From assembly GCF_001433875.1 (NCBI RefSeq), contig NZ_AZCR01000001.1:22462-73952 (forward strand): 51,491 bases of DNA. Reading direction: 5' to 3'. This DNA comes from Lactobacillus delbrueckii subsp. delbrueckii DSM 20074 = JCM 1012 (GTDB lineage Bacteria > Bacillota > Bacilli > Lactobacillales > Lactobacillaceae). The notes below the pieces were generated by a model, which had not been told where the DNA came from, did not search any database, and saw only the letters and a list, made by a program, of their open reading frames with translations. Below, piece after piece: positions 8,098 to 17,304 of the stretch; within the stretch, counting starts at the first letter, position 1, and the number at the start of each line of letters is the position of its first letter. The translations under genes were made by a program, and so were the position numbers.

Positions 8098-10479
8098 TTG
8101 ATCGCAGAAGTTATTGTCGATGTGGCCGCCCACCAGACTGACCGCGTTTTTGAATACCATATCCCTGATGACCTGGAAGTTGAAATTGGCAGCCGGGTAG
8201 TGGTGCCTTTTGGCCGTCGCAAGGTCCAGGGCTTTGTCGTCGCGGTAAAAAAAAGCAGCGACTTTACCGGCCAGTTAAAGGACCTGCTCTTAGTGGTCGA
8301 TGAAATGCCGCCTTTGACTCCAGAGCTGGTCGCCCTGTCCAGCGACCTGGCCCGGCAGATTTTTGCCTACCGGATCAGTATCCTCAAGACCATGCTACCG
8401 GGGGTAATGCGGGCCAATTACCGGAAAATCCTCCTGCCAAATAGCCCGCGGGCAGAGCAAATGCCTCTTTTTGCGGGAGACCCGGTGGATTTGGCCAACT
8501 TAGAAGAGCCACGTCTGATCAAGCTGGTCAAGCAGCTCCTGAATAAGGGGGAGGCCAGGATAGAATACCTGGTTGAAAATAAGGCGAAAAAGAAGCTGGT
8601 TTCAGTCTACTATCCGCTTCTATCGGCCGCTGACTACCAGGAGATTTTTTTAGAAACTAGAAAAACGGCCAGCCAGCAAAGAAAATTGCTGGCAGATTTG
8701 GCCGGGGACTTTGCGGCTTATCCTAAAAGCCGGGAAGAATTGACCGGTCTGGGCATCAGTTCAGCAACTTTAAAAACGGCGGTCAGCAAGAAATGGCTGC
8801 AGGAAAAAGACCAGGAAAAATACCGGCGGCCAACCAAGCCGGTTGCTCTCAGCCGGCCTTTAGACCTAAATGACGAGCAGGCCGCGGCCTTGAGCCGGGT
8901 CAGCCAGGACATCAAGGGCCGGGTCAGCCAGACCATTCTTTTAGAAGGAGTGACAGGGTCCGGGAAAACCGAAGTATACCTGCAGGCGATCAGCCAGGCC
9001 CTGGCCTTGGGCAGGGCAGCCTTGATGCTGGTGCCGGAAATTTCCCTGACCCCCCAGATGGTCAAGCAGGTCCAGGCTCGCTTTGGCCAGCAGGTGGCGG
9101 TTTTACACTCGGCCTTGTCGGAAGGTGAGCGCTATGACGAATGGCGCAGGATCCGCCGGGGGCAGGCCCAGGTGGTCGTAGGCGCTAGAAGCGCGGTTTT
9201 TGCCCCCTTGGACAATTTAGGCCTCATCATTATCGATGAAGAGCATGAAGGCTCCTACAAGCAGGACAACAATCCCCGCTACCATGCCCGGGACGTGGCA
9301 ATTTGGCGGTCCCGCTACCACCACTGTCCCTTGATTTTGGGTAGCGCGACGCCGTCTTTGGCCAGCCGGGCCCGGGCCCAAAAGGGGGTCTACCAGCTTT
9401 TGCGCTTAAAAAAGCGGGCCAAGAGCCAGCCTTTACCGCGAGTCGACCTGCTTGACTTAAAGCACGTGCAGTTTGCCGGCAGCCAGTTTGACATCTCCTG
9501 TCCATTGGCTGCGGCGATTCAAAAGCGGCTGGAGAAAAAAGAGCAGGTAATCCTGCTTTTAAATCGGCGGGGCTTTGCCAACTTCATGCTCTGCCGCAAT
9601 TGCGGCTTTGTTTTAAAGTGCCCTAACTGCGACTTGTCCTTGACCATGCATAAGGACACTTGTACTATGCAGTGCCACTATTGCGGCTACCAAGAAGCTG
9701 TTCCGGAAATTTGTCCCAACTGCCGGGACCGGCAGATCCGCTTTTTGGGGACGGGAACGCAGAAGGTGCAAGAAGAGCTGGCTGAGCTTTTTCCGCAAGC
9801 TAAAATCCTCCGCATGGACGTGGACACGACCCGGAGGAAGGGCAGCTATGACAAGATTTTGACCAGTTTTGGCCAAGGAGAAGCCGACATCTTGCTGGGC
9901 ACGCAGATGATCGCCAAGGGCCTGGACTTCCCTAATGTAACTTTGGTTGGGGTAATCAATGCTGACACTGGTTTATGGCTGCCCGACTACAACGCTTCTG
10001 AGCGGACTTTTGAGCTGCTCACGCAAGTAGCTGGCCGGGCAGGGCGGGCCGACAAGGAAGGGCAGGTCATGATCCAGACTTATAATCCGGACCACTACGC
10101 TATCCACCTGGCGCAAAAGCAGGACTATGAGCTTTTTTACGCTAAAGAAATGCAGGTCCGCCATGCCGGCGACTACCCGCCTTACTTTTACACGGTCCTG
10201 GTCTCCGTTTCAGCCAAAAATGAGCAAAACGCGGCCCGGGAGGCTTTTAAAATCAAACGGCAATTGCAGAGGGAATTGCGGGCGCCGACTATTATCTTAG
10301 GGCCGGCTCCGGCAACGATCAGCCGCTTAAATAGCCAGTATTATTACCAAATACTGGTAAAATATAAAAGAGAAAAACACTTAAATGAGCTCCTGCATCA
10401 GATCCAGGACCAGGCCCAGGAAGTGAAAAAGTACGGCTTGACTGTTGAGATCGATTCAGAGCCAGAGAGAATTATGTAA
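8098..10479 (+). CDS. priA: Primosomal protein N' (replication restart helicase PriA)
   Basis: 3'-5' superfamily 2 helicase that recognises stalled forks and reloads the replisome. The 793 residues start at TTG 8098, backed by GGGAGAAGG just upstream and a start into IAEVIVDVAAHQTDRVFEY, the family N-terminus. Walker A GVTGSGKTE is near residue 285, the DEEH box near 380, and eight cysteines in four CxxC pairs (about 500-545, from CRNCGF to CPNC) bind two zinc ions. GTGTQKVQEEL and the C-terminal motifs are intact. It heads the priA-thiN run. Confidence 0.97.
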   Translation: MIAEVIVDVAAHQTDRVFEYHIPDDLEVEIGSRVVVPFGRRKVQGFVVAVKKSSDFTGQLKDLLLVVDEMPPLTPELVALSSDLARQIFAYRISILKTMLPGVMRANYRKILLPNSPRAEQMPLFAGDPVDLANLEEPRLIKLVKQLLNKGEARIEYLVENKAKKKLVSVYYPLLSAADYQEIFLETRKTASQQRKLLADLAGDFAAYPKSREELTGLGISSATLKTAVSKKWLQEKDQEKYRRPTKPVALSRPLDLNDEQAAALSRVSQDIKGRVSQTILLEGVTGSGKTEVYLQAISQALALGRAALMLVPEISLTPQMVKQVQARFGQQVAVLHSALSEGERYDEWRRIRRGQAQVVVGARSAVFAPLDNLGLIIIDEEHEGSYKQDNNPRYHARDVAIWRSRYHHCPLILGSATPSLASRARAQKGVYQLLRLKKRAKSQPLPRVDLLDLKHVQFAGSQFDISCPLAAAIQKRLEKKEQVILLLNRRGFANFMLCRNCGFVLKCPNCDLSLTMHKDTCTMQCHYCGYQEAVPEICPNCRDRQIRFLGTGTQKVQEELAELFPQAKILRMDVDTTRRKGSYDKILTSFGQGEADILLGTQMIAKGLDFPNVTLVGVINADTGLWLPDYNASERTFELLTQVAGRAGRADKEGQVMIQTYNPDHYAIHLAQKQDYELFYAKEMQVRHAGDYPPYFYTVLVSVSAKNEQNAAREAFKIKRQLQRELRAPTIILGPAPATISRLNSQYYYQILVKYKREKHLNELLHQIQDQAQEVKKYGLTVEIDSEPERIM

Positions 10480-10491
10480 AGGAATAAAAAC

Positions 10492-11439
10492 GTGAATTCA
10501 GTAATCTTTTTAGGAACGCCGCAATTCGGCGCTACAGTTTTGGAAGGCCTAATCAAGGCCGGTTATCATATTTTGGCTGTGGTCACCCAGCCGGACAAGA
10601 AGGTTGGCCGCAAGCAAAAGGTCGTTTACTCCCCGGTCAAGGAAGTGGCTTTGGCCAACGACTTGCCTTTATACCAGCCAGTCCGCCTGTCCAAGTCAGC
10701 TGAACTTGACGAATTGCTGCAGCTTGACGCCGATTTCATCATCACCGCGGCCTTTGGCCAGTTTTTGCCGACCAAATTCCTGAAGTCCGCTAAGATCGCT
10801 GCTGTTAACGTGCACGGATCCCTTTTGCCGAAATACCGGGGCGGGGCACCGATCCAGTATGCGGTCAGAAACGGGGATGCGGAAACCGGGGTCACCATCA
10901 TGGAAATGGTCAAGGAAATGGACGCCGGCGACATGTATGCCCAGGCCAGCCTGCCGATCAGACCAGATGAGACCAGCGGGGAAGTCTTCGAAGAACTGGC
11001 TCCGCTTGGCCGGGACCTGCTTTTGGAAACTCTGCCAAAGATTGCCAGTGGCGAAATTGTCAAAAAGCCGCAGGATCCAAGCCAGGTAGTCTTTTCCCCA
11101 ACCATCAGCAAGGCTGAAGAAAGAATTTCCTTGAAATTGACGGCCAAGGAGGCCAAGGACTTGATCCGGGCCCTCAATCCGGACCCAGGCGCCTACCTGG
11201 TCATCAAGGGCCAGCGCTTAAAGGTTTGGAAGGCAGAAGTGGCTGACGACAACACCAGTCTGCCAGCTGGCCACCTTTTGACCAACCAGGGCCGCTTTGC
11301 TATCAGCTTTGCCGGCAACACGGTCTTGAACCTGCTTGAAGTCCAGCCAAATGGCAAGAAGGCCATGGCCATCAAGGACTTTTTGAACGGGCAGGGGAAG
11401 AAGTTTGCAGCAGGAGAAAAGATCGTAGATGAAGACTAA
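10492..11439 (+). CDS. fmt: Methionyl-tRNA formyltransferase
   Basis: Formylates Met-tRNA(fMet) with 10-formyl-THF for translation initiation. It has 315 residues from GTG 10492 (AAAGGAATAAAAAC upstream). The catalytic domain shows FLGTPQFGA at the N-terminus, HGSLLPKYRGGAPIQ (about 107-121) and a later EMDAGDMYAQ; the C-terminal OB-like domain begins near residue 205. A separate def gene, often found beside fmt, is absent here. It overlaps rsmB by 11 bases. Confidence 0.97.
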   Translation: MNSVIFLGTPQFGATVLEGLIKAGYHILAVVTQPDKKVGRKQKVVYSPVKEVALANDLPLYQPVRLSKSAELDELLQLDADFIITAAFGQFLPTKFLKSAKIAAVNVHGSLLPKYRGGAPIQYAVRNGDAETGVTIMEMVKEMDAGDMYAQASLPIRPDETSGEVFEELAPLGRDLLLETLPKIASGEIVKKPQDPSQVVFSPTISKAEERISLKLTAKEAKDLIRALNPDPGAYLVIKGQRLKVWKAEVADDNTSLPAGHLLTNQGRFAISFAGNTVLNLLEVQPNGKKAMAIKDFLNGQGKKFAAGEKIVDED

Positions 11440-12745
11440 CGCCCGCACCGTGGCTTTGGCCACCTTGATGAAGGTGATTAACCAGGGCTCATATTCAAAT
11501 ATCAGCTTAAACCACGCGTTAAAGGCGGCTAAGCTGCCGGGTGAAGAGAGCCGGCTGGCCACCAACCTGGTCTATGGGACCATCCAATACCAGCTTTACC
11601 TGGAATACCAGCTCAAGGACCTGGTCAAGGCCCGGCTGAGAGAGCCATATATCAAGCCCCTTTTATTGATGTCGGCCTACCAGATCTTCTTTTTAGATAA
11701 GGTGCCAAATCGGGCAGTCTTAGACGAGGCCAACAAGCTGGCTAAGGCCTATGGCCGGCCAAAATCTAGCGGCTACCGCCTGGTTAACGGGATTTTGCAC
11801 TCGCTTTTACGGCGAGGAGAGGTCCTGCCGGAAAAAGACGCGCCAGACTATCTCAGCGTCAAGTGCAGCATGCCCCTTTGGCTGAGCGATTATTTCGTAG
11901 CCAACTGGGGCAAGAGCAGGGCAGAAAAAATCATGGCCAGCTTCAACAGCAAGGCGAAAAACGAAATCCGGATTTCGGCTTTGGCTGATGAAAAGCGGGT
12001 CGTCCGGGACCTGGACCGGGCCCATTTTGCCCCTCAGGAGTCGCCTTTGGCCAGCCGCAGCTATGCCTTAAGCCGGGGCGGGATCGTGATGACCGACTTT
12101 TTCAAAGATGGTGAAGTGACGGTGCAAGACGAAGCAGCCAGCCTGGTGGCAGAAGCCTTTGACTTTAAGGGAAATGAGCAGGCCCTTGATGCCTGCAGCG
12201 CCCCAGGCGGCAAGACCATTCAAATAGCTGAGCAATTGCCTGACGGGCAAGTGACTGCTCTGGATATCCATGAAAAGAAATTGCGTCTGGTCAAGGAAAA
12301 TGCCGCCAGAATGCGGGTTGCTGACCGGGTCAAGGTCAAAGCTTTGGACGCGCGGAAGGCAAGGGAGTATTTTTCCGGGCAAGAATTTGATAAGATATTG
12401 ATAGACGCACCATGTTCCGGTCTGGGACTGCTGCGCCGCAAGCCGGAAATCCGCTACACGAAAACAGCGGAAGACATCAGCCATTTGGCTGAAATCCAAC
12501 TGGACATTTTGAACGAAGTATCCGGCTTGCTGAAAAAGGGCGGGGAGTTAGTCTACTCCACCTGCTCAATCTCTGTAGAAGAAAACGAAGAAAACGTGCG
12601 GAGATTTTTAGCCGCGCATCCAGATTTTGCATTGAAACCATTTGAAACGGCCAAGATCTCCGCGCCCAAGGGGATGCTGAAGATCCTGCCCGACAGCTAC
12701 AACAGTGATGGATTTTTCATTGCCAAGTTTACGACAAGAGGTTAG
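11429..12745 (+). CDS. rsmB: 16S rRNA (cytosine(967)-C5)-methyltransferase
   Basis: Methylates C967 (E. coli numbering) of 16S rRNA. The 438 residues consist of an N-terminal NusB-like helical domain (1-140) and a Rossmann methyltransferase domain with DACSAPGGKT (about 254-263). The two catalytic cysteines are in DAPCSG (about 330) and YSTCS (about 378). It overlaps fmt and precedes the phosphatase by five bases, the classic fmt-rsmB-prpC-prkC order of Firmicutes. Confidence 0.96.
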   Translation: MKTNARTVALATLMKVINQGSYSNISLNHALKAAKLPGEESRLATNLVYGTIQYQLYLEYQLKDLVKARLREPYIKPLLLMSAYQIFFLDKVPNRAVLDEANKLAKAYGRPKSSGYRLVNGILHSLLRRGEVLPEKDAPDYLSVKCSMPLWLSDYFVANWGKSRAEKIMASFNSKAKNEIRISALADEKRVVRDLDRAHFAPQESPLASRSYALSRGGIVMTDFFKDGEVTVQDEAASLVAEAFDFKGNEQALDACSAPGGKTIQIAEQLPDGQVTALDIHEKKLRLVKENAARMRVADRVKVKALDARKAREYFSGQEFDKILIDAPCSGLGLLRRKPEIRYTKTAEDISHLAEIQLDILNEVSGLLKKGGELVYSTCSISVEENEENVRRFLAAHPDFALKPFETAKISAPKGMLKILPDSYNSDGFFIAKFTTRG

Positions 12746-12750
12746 TACTT

Positions 12751-13506
12751 GTGATTAAAACGGCATTTGCTTCAAGCATTGGTAGAGTTAGAGAGAGCAA
12801 TCAAGACTTCGTTCAGATTTTTCAGAATCGCGTTGGGGCAACCATGGCCATCGTCTGTGATGGGATGGGGGGCCACCAGGGCGGCGACGTTGCTTCCACG
12901 ATGGCAGTCAGCCACTTGGGCCACAATTTTGCTAACACCGACCTGCACGACAAGAATCTGGCTAGAAAATGGCTGGACGTCCAGCTGCGCTCAGAAAACG
13001 AAACGATTCTGAAGGCCGCAGACCGCTTCCCGGACTTGAACGGGATGGGCACGACGATTGTCCTGGCCATGTTCTTTGACCATGAAGTCTTGCTTGCCCA
13101 CCTGGGTGACTCCCGGGCCTACAGCTACTCTGAAGGGAATTTCCGCCAGATCACTGAAGACCACTCTTTAGTCAATGAACTGGTCAAGATGGGGCAGATC
13201 ACCAAAGAACAGGCGAAGACCCACCCGCAGAAAAATATCATTACGCAAGCCTTAGGCGTTTCAAGCACTATTGATCCGGAATATAATGAACTTGAAATGA
13301 AGACTGACGACGTGCTCCTTCTCTGCACTGACGGCTTGACCAATTCCCTATCGGATCCTTTGATTCAACAGGTTTTGGCGACCAAGGGCCTGAACCTGCA
13401 GGAGAGGTGCAACAAGTTGGTCAATGAAGCCAATCGTCTGGGCGGCGGCGACAATATCACCGTCTGCCTGGCCGTAAATGAGGAGGATGGCGCGAGTGAT
13501 CAATAA
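12751..13506 (+). CDS. prpC: PP2C-family serine/threonine protein phosphatase
   Basis: Metal-dependent phosphatase that reverses phosphorylation by the PASTA kinase encoded next. It has 251 residues from GTG 12751 with AAGAGG upstream. PP2C motifs in order are GRVRESNQDF, CDGMGGHQGGDVAS, GMGTTIV, HLGDSRAY, ITEDHSLVNELV, TDGLTN and GGGDNITV; all metal-binding aspartates are present. Its 3' end overlaps the kinase start, so the pair is translationally coupled. Confidence 0.96.
   Translation: MIKTAFASSIGRVRESNQDFVQIFQNRVGATMAIVCDGMGGHQGGDVASTMAVSHLGHNFANTDLHDKNLARKWLDVQLRSENETILKAADRFPDLNGMGTTIVLAMFFDHEVLLAHLGDSRAYSYSEGNFRQITEDHSLVNELVKMGQITKEQAKTHPQKNIITQALGVSSTIDPEYNELEMKTDDVLLLCTDGLTNSLSDPLIQQVLATKGLNLQERCNKLVNEANRLGGGDNITVCLAVNEEDGASDQ
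13481..13486 (+). promoter_or_regulatory. Ribosome binding site that sets the kinase start
   Basis: AGGAGG here is nine bases from GTG 13496. Two earlier in-frame ATG codons at 13478 and 13487 lie before or directly against this site and cannot use it. Confidence 0.8.
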
Positions 13507-15502
13507 AGGTTATTTGCTTGGAGACCGTTACCGGATCGTCGACACCCTGGGTGAAGGCGGAATGGCCAACGTCTACCTGGCTGATGACATAATTTTGAAG
13601 AGACAGGTCGCCGTTAAAATTATTCGCCTTGATTTGCAGAAGGACTCCCAGGTTCTGGCCCGCTTTCAAAGAGAGGCCCTGGCCACCAGTGAACTGAGCC
13701 ATCCTAATATTGTCTCCGTTTTTGACGTGGGGACCGACCATGGCCTGCCATATATGGTCATGGAATACGTGAAGGGACCTGACTTAAAGGACTATATCCG
13801 GGAAAACAGCCCGATTCCCCTCCCGCAGGTCATCAACATCATGGACCAGATTTTGTCAGCGATGGAGCTGGCCCACAAGCACAATGTGATTCACCGCGAT
13901 TTGAAGCCGCAGAATATTTTGATGGATGAAAAAGGCAACATCAAAATTGCTGACTTCGGTATCGCGGTCGCCTTGAACCAAAGCGCGATTACCCAGACCA
14001 ACTCGGTCCTGGGTTCGGTGCACTATATGTCTCCTGAGCAGACCCGGGGCGGGATGGTCACCAAGCAGTCTGACATCTATTCTTTGGGGATCATCCTGTA
14101 TGAGGCCTTGACTGGCCATGTACCCTTTAATGGGGAAACGCCGGTGGCAATTGCCCTCAAGCATGCTGAAGACGATATTCCGTCCCTTAGAAAGCAAAAC
14201 AAGGCCATTCCCCAGGCCCTGGAAAACGTTGTTTTAAAAGCGACGGCCAAGGATCCGCGGGACAGGTATGCTTCCGTGGCTGAAATGAAGGCAGACCTGG
14301 ACTCCAGTCTGGATCCGAGCAGGGCAGGCGAAGCAATTTACCGGCCAAGCTACGGCAATAATGATGAAACTAAGATCCTGCCAGCCTTGAACGGCAAGGT
14401 CATGCAGGCTGAGAAGGCCAAGGAAGGCAAGGCTGAAGAACCAAAGAAGCGGTCTTTCTGGGCTAGTATCAAGAAATATAAGTGGTGGTGGATTGGGTCA
14501 TTATTCCCGTTTTTTGCCATCCTGCTCTTCATGTTTTTGGCAGTTGGCCATAACAATGTCCGGGTGCCGGACGTCGTGAACATGACGGAGAAGGCAGCCA
14601 AGACTTCTTTGAAGAGCTCGGGCCTGGCAGTAGGTGCTGTTAAGCGGACTTACTCCAGCGATGTTAAAAAAGGCAAGGTGATTTCGACCACGCCGAAGGC
14701 CAACAGTCCCGTTGACAAAAGGGAAAAGGTCAACCTGCTGGTGTCTAAGGGACCAAACTTGCCCAAGGTGCCCGATGTTGAGGGCCTTTATTTGTCGACC
14801 GCCAAAAAGAAGCTGAACAAGCTGGGCTTCAAGGTCAAGAGCCGGGAGGCACCATCAAATGAGTACCTGCCAGGCTTGATCATTTCCCAAAGCGTCAAGG
14901 CCGGCCGCAAGGTAGATGCCTCTAAGACAACGATCACTTTGGTGGTAGCCGTGGCTTTAGAAGACCAGCCTAAGCCTTCAAGCTCCTCCAGCAGCAAGAA
15001 GGCAACTTTTAAACTGGCCGATCTGACGGGCAAGAGCCTGGAAGACGCCCAGTCTTACGCCAAGAGCAAGAAGCTCAACGTCAAGGTTGAGAAGGACCAC
15101 TCGGACAGCGTGGACAGCGGTGACGTGATTTCCACTGATCCTGCCGCTAGCAGCGAGGTCTCTGAGGGTGATACTTTGACGATTACTGTCTCCAAGGGGG
15201 CTGAGAAGAAAGAGGTCAAGAAGACCTTCACGGTTGACTACCAGGCTGCAGAGAGCTCATCAAGCTCAAGTGAGTCAAGCTCCAGCTCTTCCTCCAGCCA
15301 GGGCAACCATGTCCGGATTTATATCCAGGATGACAACCACAGTCTCGGCAATATTTACCGGGACCTTTACATTACCAAGGACACGGACTTTACGATCACT
15401 TTTTCTGTTACTAAGGGTGACGGTAAGATTAAGATTGTCCGTGATGACCAAACTGTAGTTGATGAGACGATTTCGGCAGATGACAGTGAAAGCGGGAATT
15501 AA
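13496..15502 (+). CDS. prkC: PASTA-domain serine/threonine protein kinase (PrkC/Stk type)
   Basis: Membrane kinase that senses peptidoglycan fragments or lipid II and regulates wall synthesis and division. With GTG 13496 it has 668 residues. The kinase domain shows the glycine loop GEGGMANVY, AVKI, HRDLKPQN (about 134-141), DFGIAVA and SPEQ. A basic linker leads to one membrane segment (about 329-350, starting WWWIGSLFPF). Outside are three PASTA repeats (about 352-420, 421-488, 502-572), then a Ser-rich linker (about 587-604) and a C-terminal beta-rich tail. The start is chosen from the ribosome site and from the family N-terminus NKGYLLGDRYRI. Confidence 0.96.
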   Translation: MINKGYLLGDRYRIVDTLGEGGMANVYLADDIILKRQVAVKIIRLDLQKDSQVLARFQREALATSELSHPNIVSVFDVGTDHGLPYMVMEYVKGPDLKDYIRENSPIPLPQVINIMDQILSAMELAHKHNVIHRDLKPQNILMDEKGNIKIADFGIAVALNQSAITQTNSVLGSVHYMSPEQTRGGMVTKQSDIYSLGIILYEALTGHVPFNGETPVAIALKHAEDDIPSLRKQNKAIPQALENVVLKATAKDPRDRYASVAEMKADLDSSLDPSRAGEAIYRPSYGNNDETKILPALNGKVMQAEKAKEGKAEEPKKRSFWASIKKYKWWWIGSLFPFFAILLFMFLAVGHNNVRVPDVVNMTEKAAKTSLKSSGLAVGAVKRTYSSDVKKGKVISTTPKANSPVDKREKVNLLVSKGPNLPKVPDVEGLYLSTAKKKLNKLGFKVKSREAPSNEYLPGLIISQSVKAGRKVDASKTTITLVVAVALEDQPKPSSSSSSKKATFKLADLTGKSLEDAQSYAKSKKLNVKVEKDHSDSVDSGDVISTDPAASSEVSEGDTLTITVSKGAEKKEVKKTFTVDYQAAESSSSSSESSSSSSSSQGNHVRIYIQDDNHSLGNIYRDLYITKDTDFTITFSVTKGDGKIKIVRDDQTVVDETISADDSESGN

Positions 15503-16396
15503 ATGGCAGAAATAGTACAAGGAACGGTAGTTTCTTTAATTGCCGGCTACTACGACGTGCAAACGCCGGCAGGAGTCGTGCGGACCAGGGCCCGGGGCGT
15601 TTTCCGCAAGAACCGGGAGAAGCCCCAGGTCGGTGACAGCGTGCAGGTCAAGCTGGATGAACAGGGCTTGGCTTATTTGGTGAAGATTCTGCCCCGGAAG
15701 AACCGGATCGGCCGGCCGGCGGTGGCTAATGTCGATCACGTGCTTTTGGTAATTTCGGCAGTTGAACCAGATTTCTCCACCGCTCTTCTGGACCGCTTCT
15801 TGGTCTTTTTTGCCTGGCAGGGAGTAAAGGTAACGATCTACCTGTCAAAGAGCGACCTGCTGGAAAAGGAAAAATTGGCAGAAATTGAAAGCCAGCTGGC
15901 TTACTACCAAAAGATCGGCTACCGGGTTTACCTGGACAGGGAAAGCCTGGCAGCAGAACTTCCCAAACAGATCGGGGAAAGCGAGATCTGGACTCTGGCT
16001 GGCCAGTCAGGGGCGGGGAAGTCAACTTTGCTGAACTTTATCAAGGAAGACGCGGGCCAGGCGACGGGGGCGATATCAACCAGCTTGAACCGGGGAAAAC
16101 ATACAACCCGGACGGTTACCCTTTTCAAATTAGGGGAAGGCTTTTTAGCAGACACCCCAGGCTTTTCGGCAATTGATCTGACCCCGATCAAGCTGAATGA
16201 ACTGTGTACGTATTTTAAGGAATTTAAGGCCTTGAGTACGGGTTGCAAGTTCCGGGGCTGCCAGCACCTGCACGAACCGAAGTGCGCGGTCAAGGACCAG
16301 CTGGCTCTAGGTGAAATCGCAGCTTTCCGCTATGATGACTATCTGGCCATGCGGACGGAAATCGAGGAAGGCCGGATGCCGGAATATTTGAAGTGA
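15503..16396 (+). CDS. rsgA: Ribosome small subunit-dependent GTPase A
   Basis: Circularly permuted GTPase that checks late 30S maturation. The 297 residues hold an OB fold (1-70), G4 as SKSD (about 115-118), G1 GQSGAGKS (about 166-173), G3 DTPG (about 216-219) and a C-terminal zinc site C-x5-C-x-H-x5-C ([14 protein letters not shown]). ATG 15503 directly follows the kinase stop with no gap, suggesting coupling. In most relatives rpe follows; here the next gene is thiN. Confidence 0.97.
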   Translation: MAEIVQGTVVSLIAGYYDVQTPAGVVRTRARGVFRKNREKPQVGDSVQVKLDEQGLAYLVKILPRKNRIGRPAVANVDHVLLVISAVEPDFSTALLDRFLVFFAWQGVKVTIYLSKSDLLEKEKLAEIESQLAYYQKIGYRVYLDRESLAAELPKQIGESEIWTLAGQSGAGKSTLLNFIKEDAGQATGAISTSLNRGKHTTRTVTLFKLGEGFLADTPGFSAIDLTPIKLNELCTYFKEFKALSTGCKFRGCQHLHEPKCAVKDQLALGEIAAFRYDDYLAMRTEIEEGRMPEYLK

Positions 16397-16425
16397 TGAA
16401 ATAAGTTAGGGTAGGGTGTTTTGTG

Positions 16426-17109
16426 ATGGACGCGGCAGTGTTGCTTGGCGGGCCAAAGGAAGAATGGCCGGCTGATTTGAAGGAGCAGCTGAAGCAGGCG
16501 CAAGCTAAGGGTGACCTTTTGATTGGGGTCGACCGGGGAGCGCTGCTTTTGCTGGAATTAGGTTTTAAGCCGGATTTGGCAATCGGGGATTTTGACTCGC
16601 TGAAGGCTGATGAACTGGCCTGGGTAGAAGGGACGGTCGCGGATATCCGCTATTCGGTGCCCAAGAAGGACTGGACTGATTCAGAATTGATGCTGGGGAT
16701 TGCTTTTGGCGATTATAAGATTGACCAGCTAAAGGTTTACGGGGCTACTGGCGGCCGGCTTGACCACGCGGCGATCAATGCTTTTGGCATTTTGAACCCG
16801 GACCTGCGCAAGTATGCCAACCAGCTGACCTTGATTGACAAGCAGAATCTGATTTTTTACCGGCAAGCTGGCAGCTACGAGATGAAGAAGCAGGACTATA
16901 GCTACTTTGGGGTGACCTGCCTTCTGCCAGTAGAAGATTTGACGATTGAGGGGGCCTTGTATGACCTGGCTCCTTATAGCGGCGACTACCTACGCTCCTT
17001 TACTTCTAATGAGTTTTTGCCGGATAAGGATAGCTGCCGGTTATCCTTGAAGAAAGGCTTAGTAGCGGTTGTTTATTCTAAAGATTTAGACCGCTACCAA
17101 ATGGCTTGA
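16426..17109 (+). CDS. thiN: Thiamine pyrophosphokinase
   Basis: Transfers pyrophosphate from ATP to thiamine, making thiamine diphosphate. About 227 residues. Family motifs are GVDRGALLLLELGF, IGDFDS, KDWTDSE and GATGGRLDHA. GTG 16423 and ATG 16426 are adjacent in-frame start candidates and cannot be told apart; AGGGTAGGG lies upstream. It ends the priA run. The gene for ribulose-phosphate 3-epimerase that usually separates it from rsgA is missing. Confidence 0.94.
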   Translation: MDAAVLLGGPKEEWPADLKEQLKQAQAKGDLLIGVDRGALLLLELGFKPDLAIGDFDSLKADELAWVEGTVADIRYSVPKKDWTDSELMLGIAFGDYKIDQLKVYGATGGRLDHAAINAFGILNPDLRKYANQLTLIDKQNLIFYRQAGSYEMKKQDYSYFGVTCLLPVEDLTIEGALYDLAPYSGDYLRSFTSNEFLPDKDSCRLSLKKGLVAVVYSKDLDRYQMA

Positions 17110-17138
17110 TTTGCAAAAGATAGTTTAATTAATATTAT

Positions 17139-17170
17139 AAAAAAGTCTCGCTGAAAAGCGGGACTTTTTT
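17139..17170 (+). terminator. Terminator after thiN
   Basis: Arms 17139-17152 and 17157-17170 pair over 14 bp (one wobble) around a GAAA tetraloop; the 3' arm ends in six T. It closes the priA-thiN operon. Confidence 0.93.
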
Positions 17171-17245
17171 GCACCTTTGACGTGATTTTACAAAGAAATG
17201 CAAATATTCTTCCATGAAAGCGCTCAGCAGTAAATGACTTATTTA

Positions 17246-17290
17246 TATAATAAAAGTTAAGAGATATTATCTCGAACTATTGTGTGTTTA
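17246..17290 (+). promoter_or_regulatory. Promoter and leader of the LPXTG gene remnant
   Basis: TATAAT (17246-17251) without a clear -35 is followed by the palindrome GAGATA-T-TATCTC (17261-17273) and a stretch ATCTCGAACTAT-TGTGTGTTTA (17269-17290) that recurs in the oppA1 leader. Confidence 0.45.
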
Positions 17291-17304
17291 TAGAGGTGAG
17301 TCAT

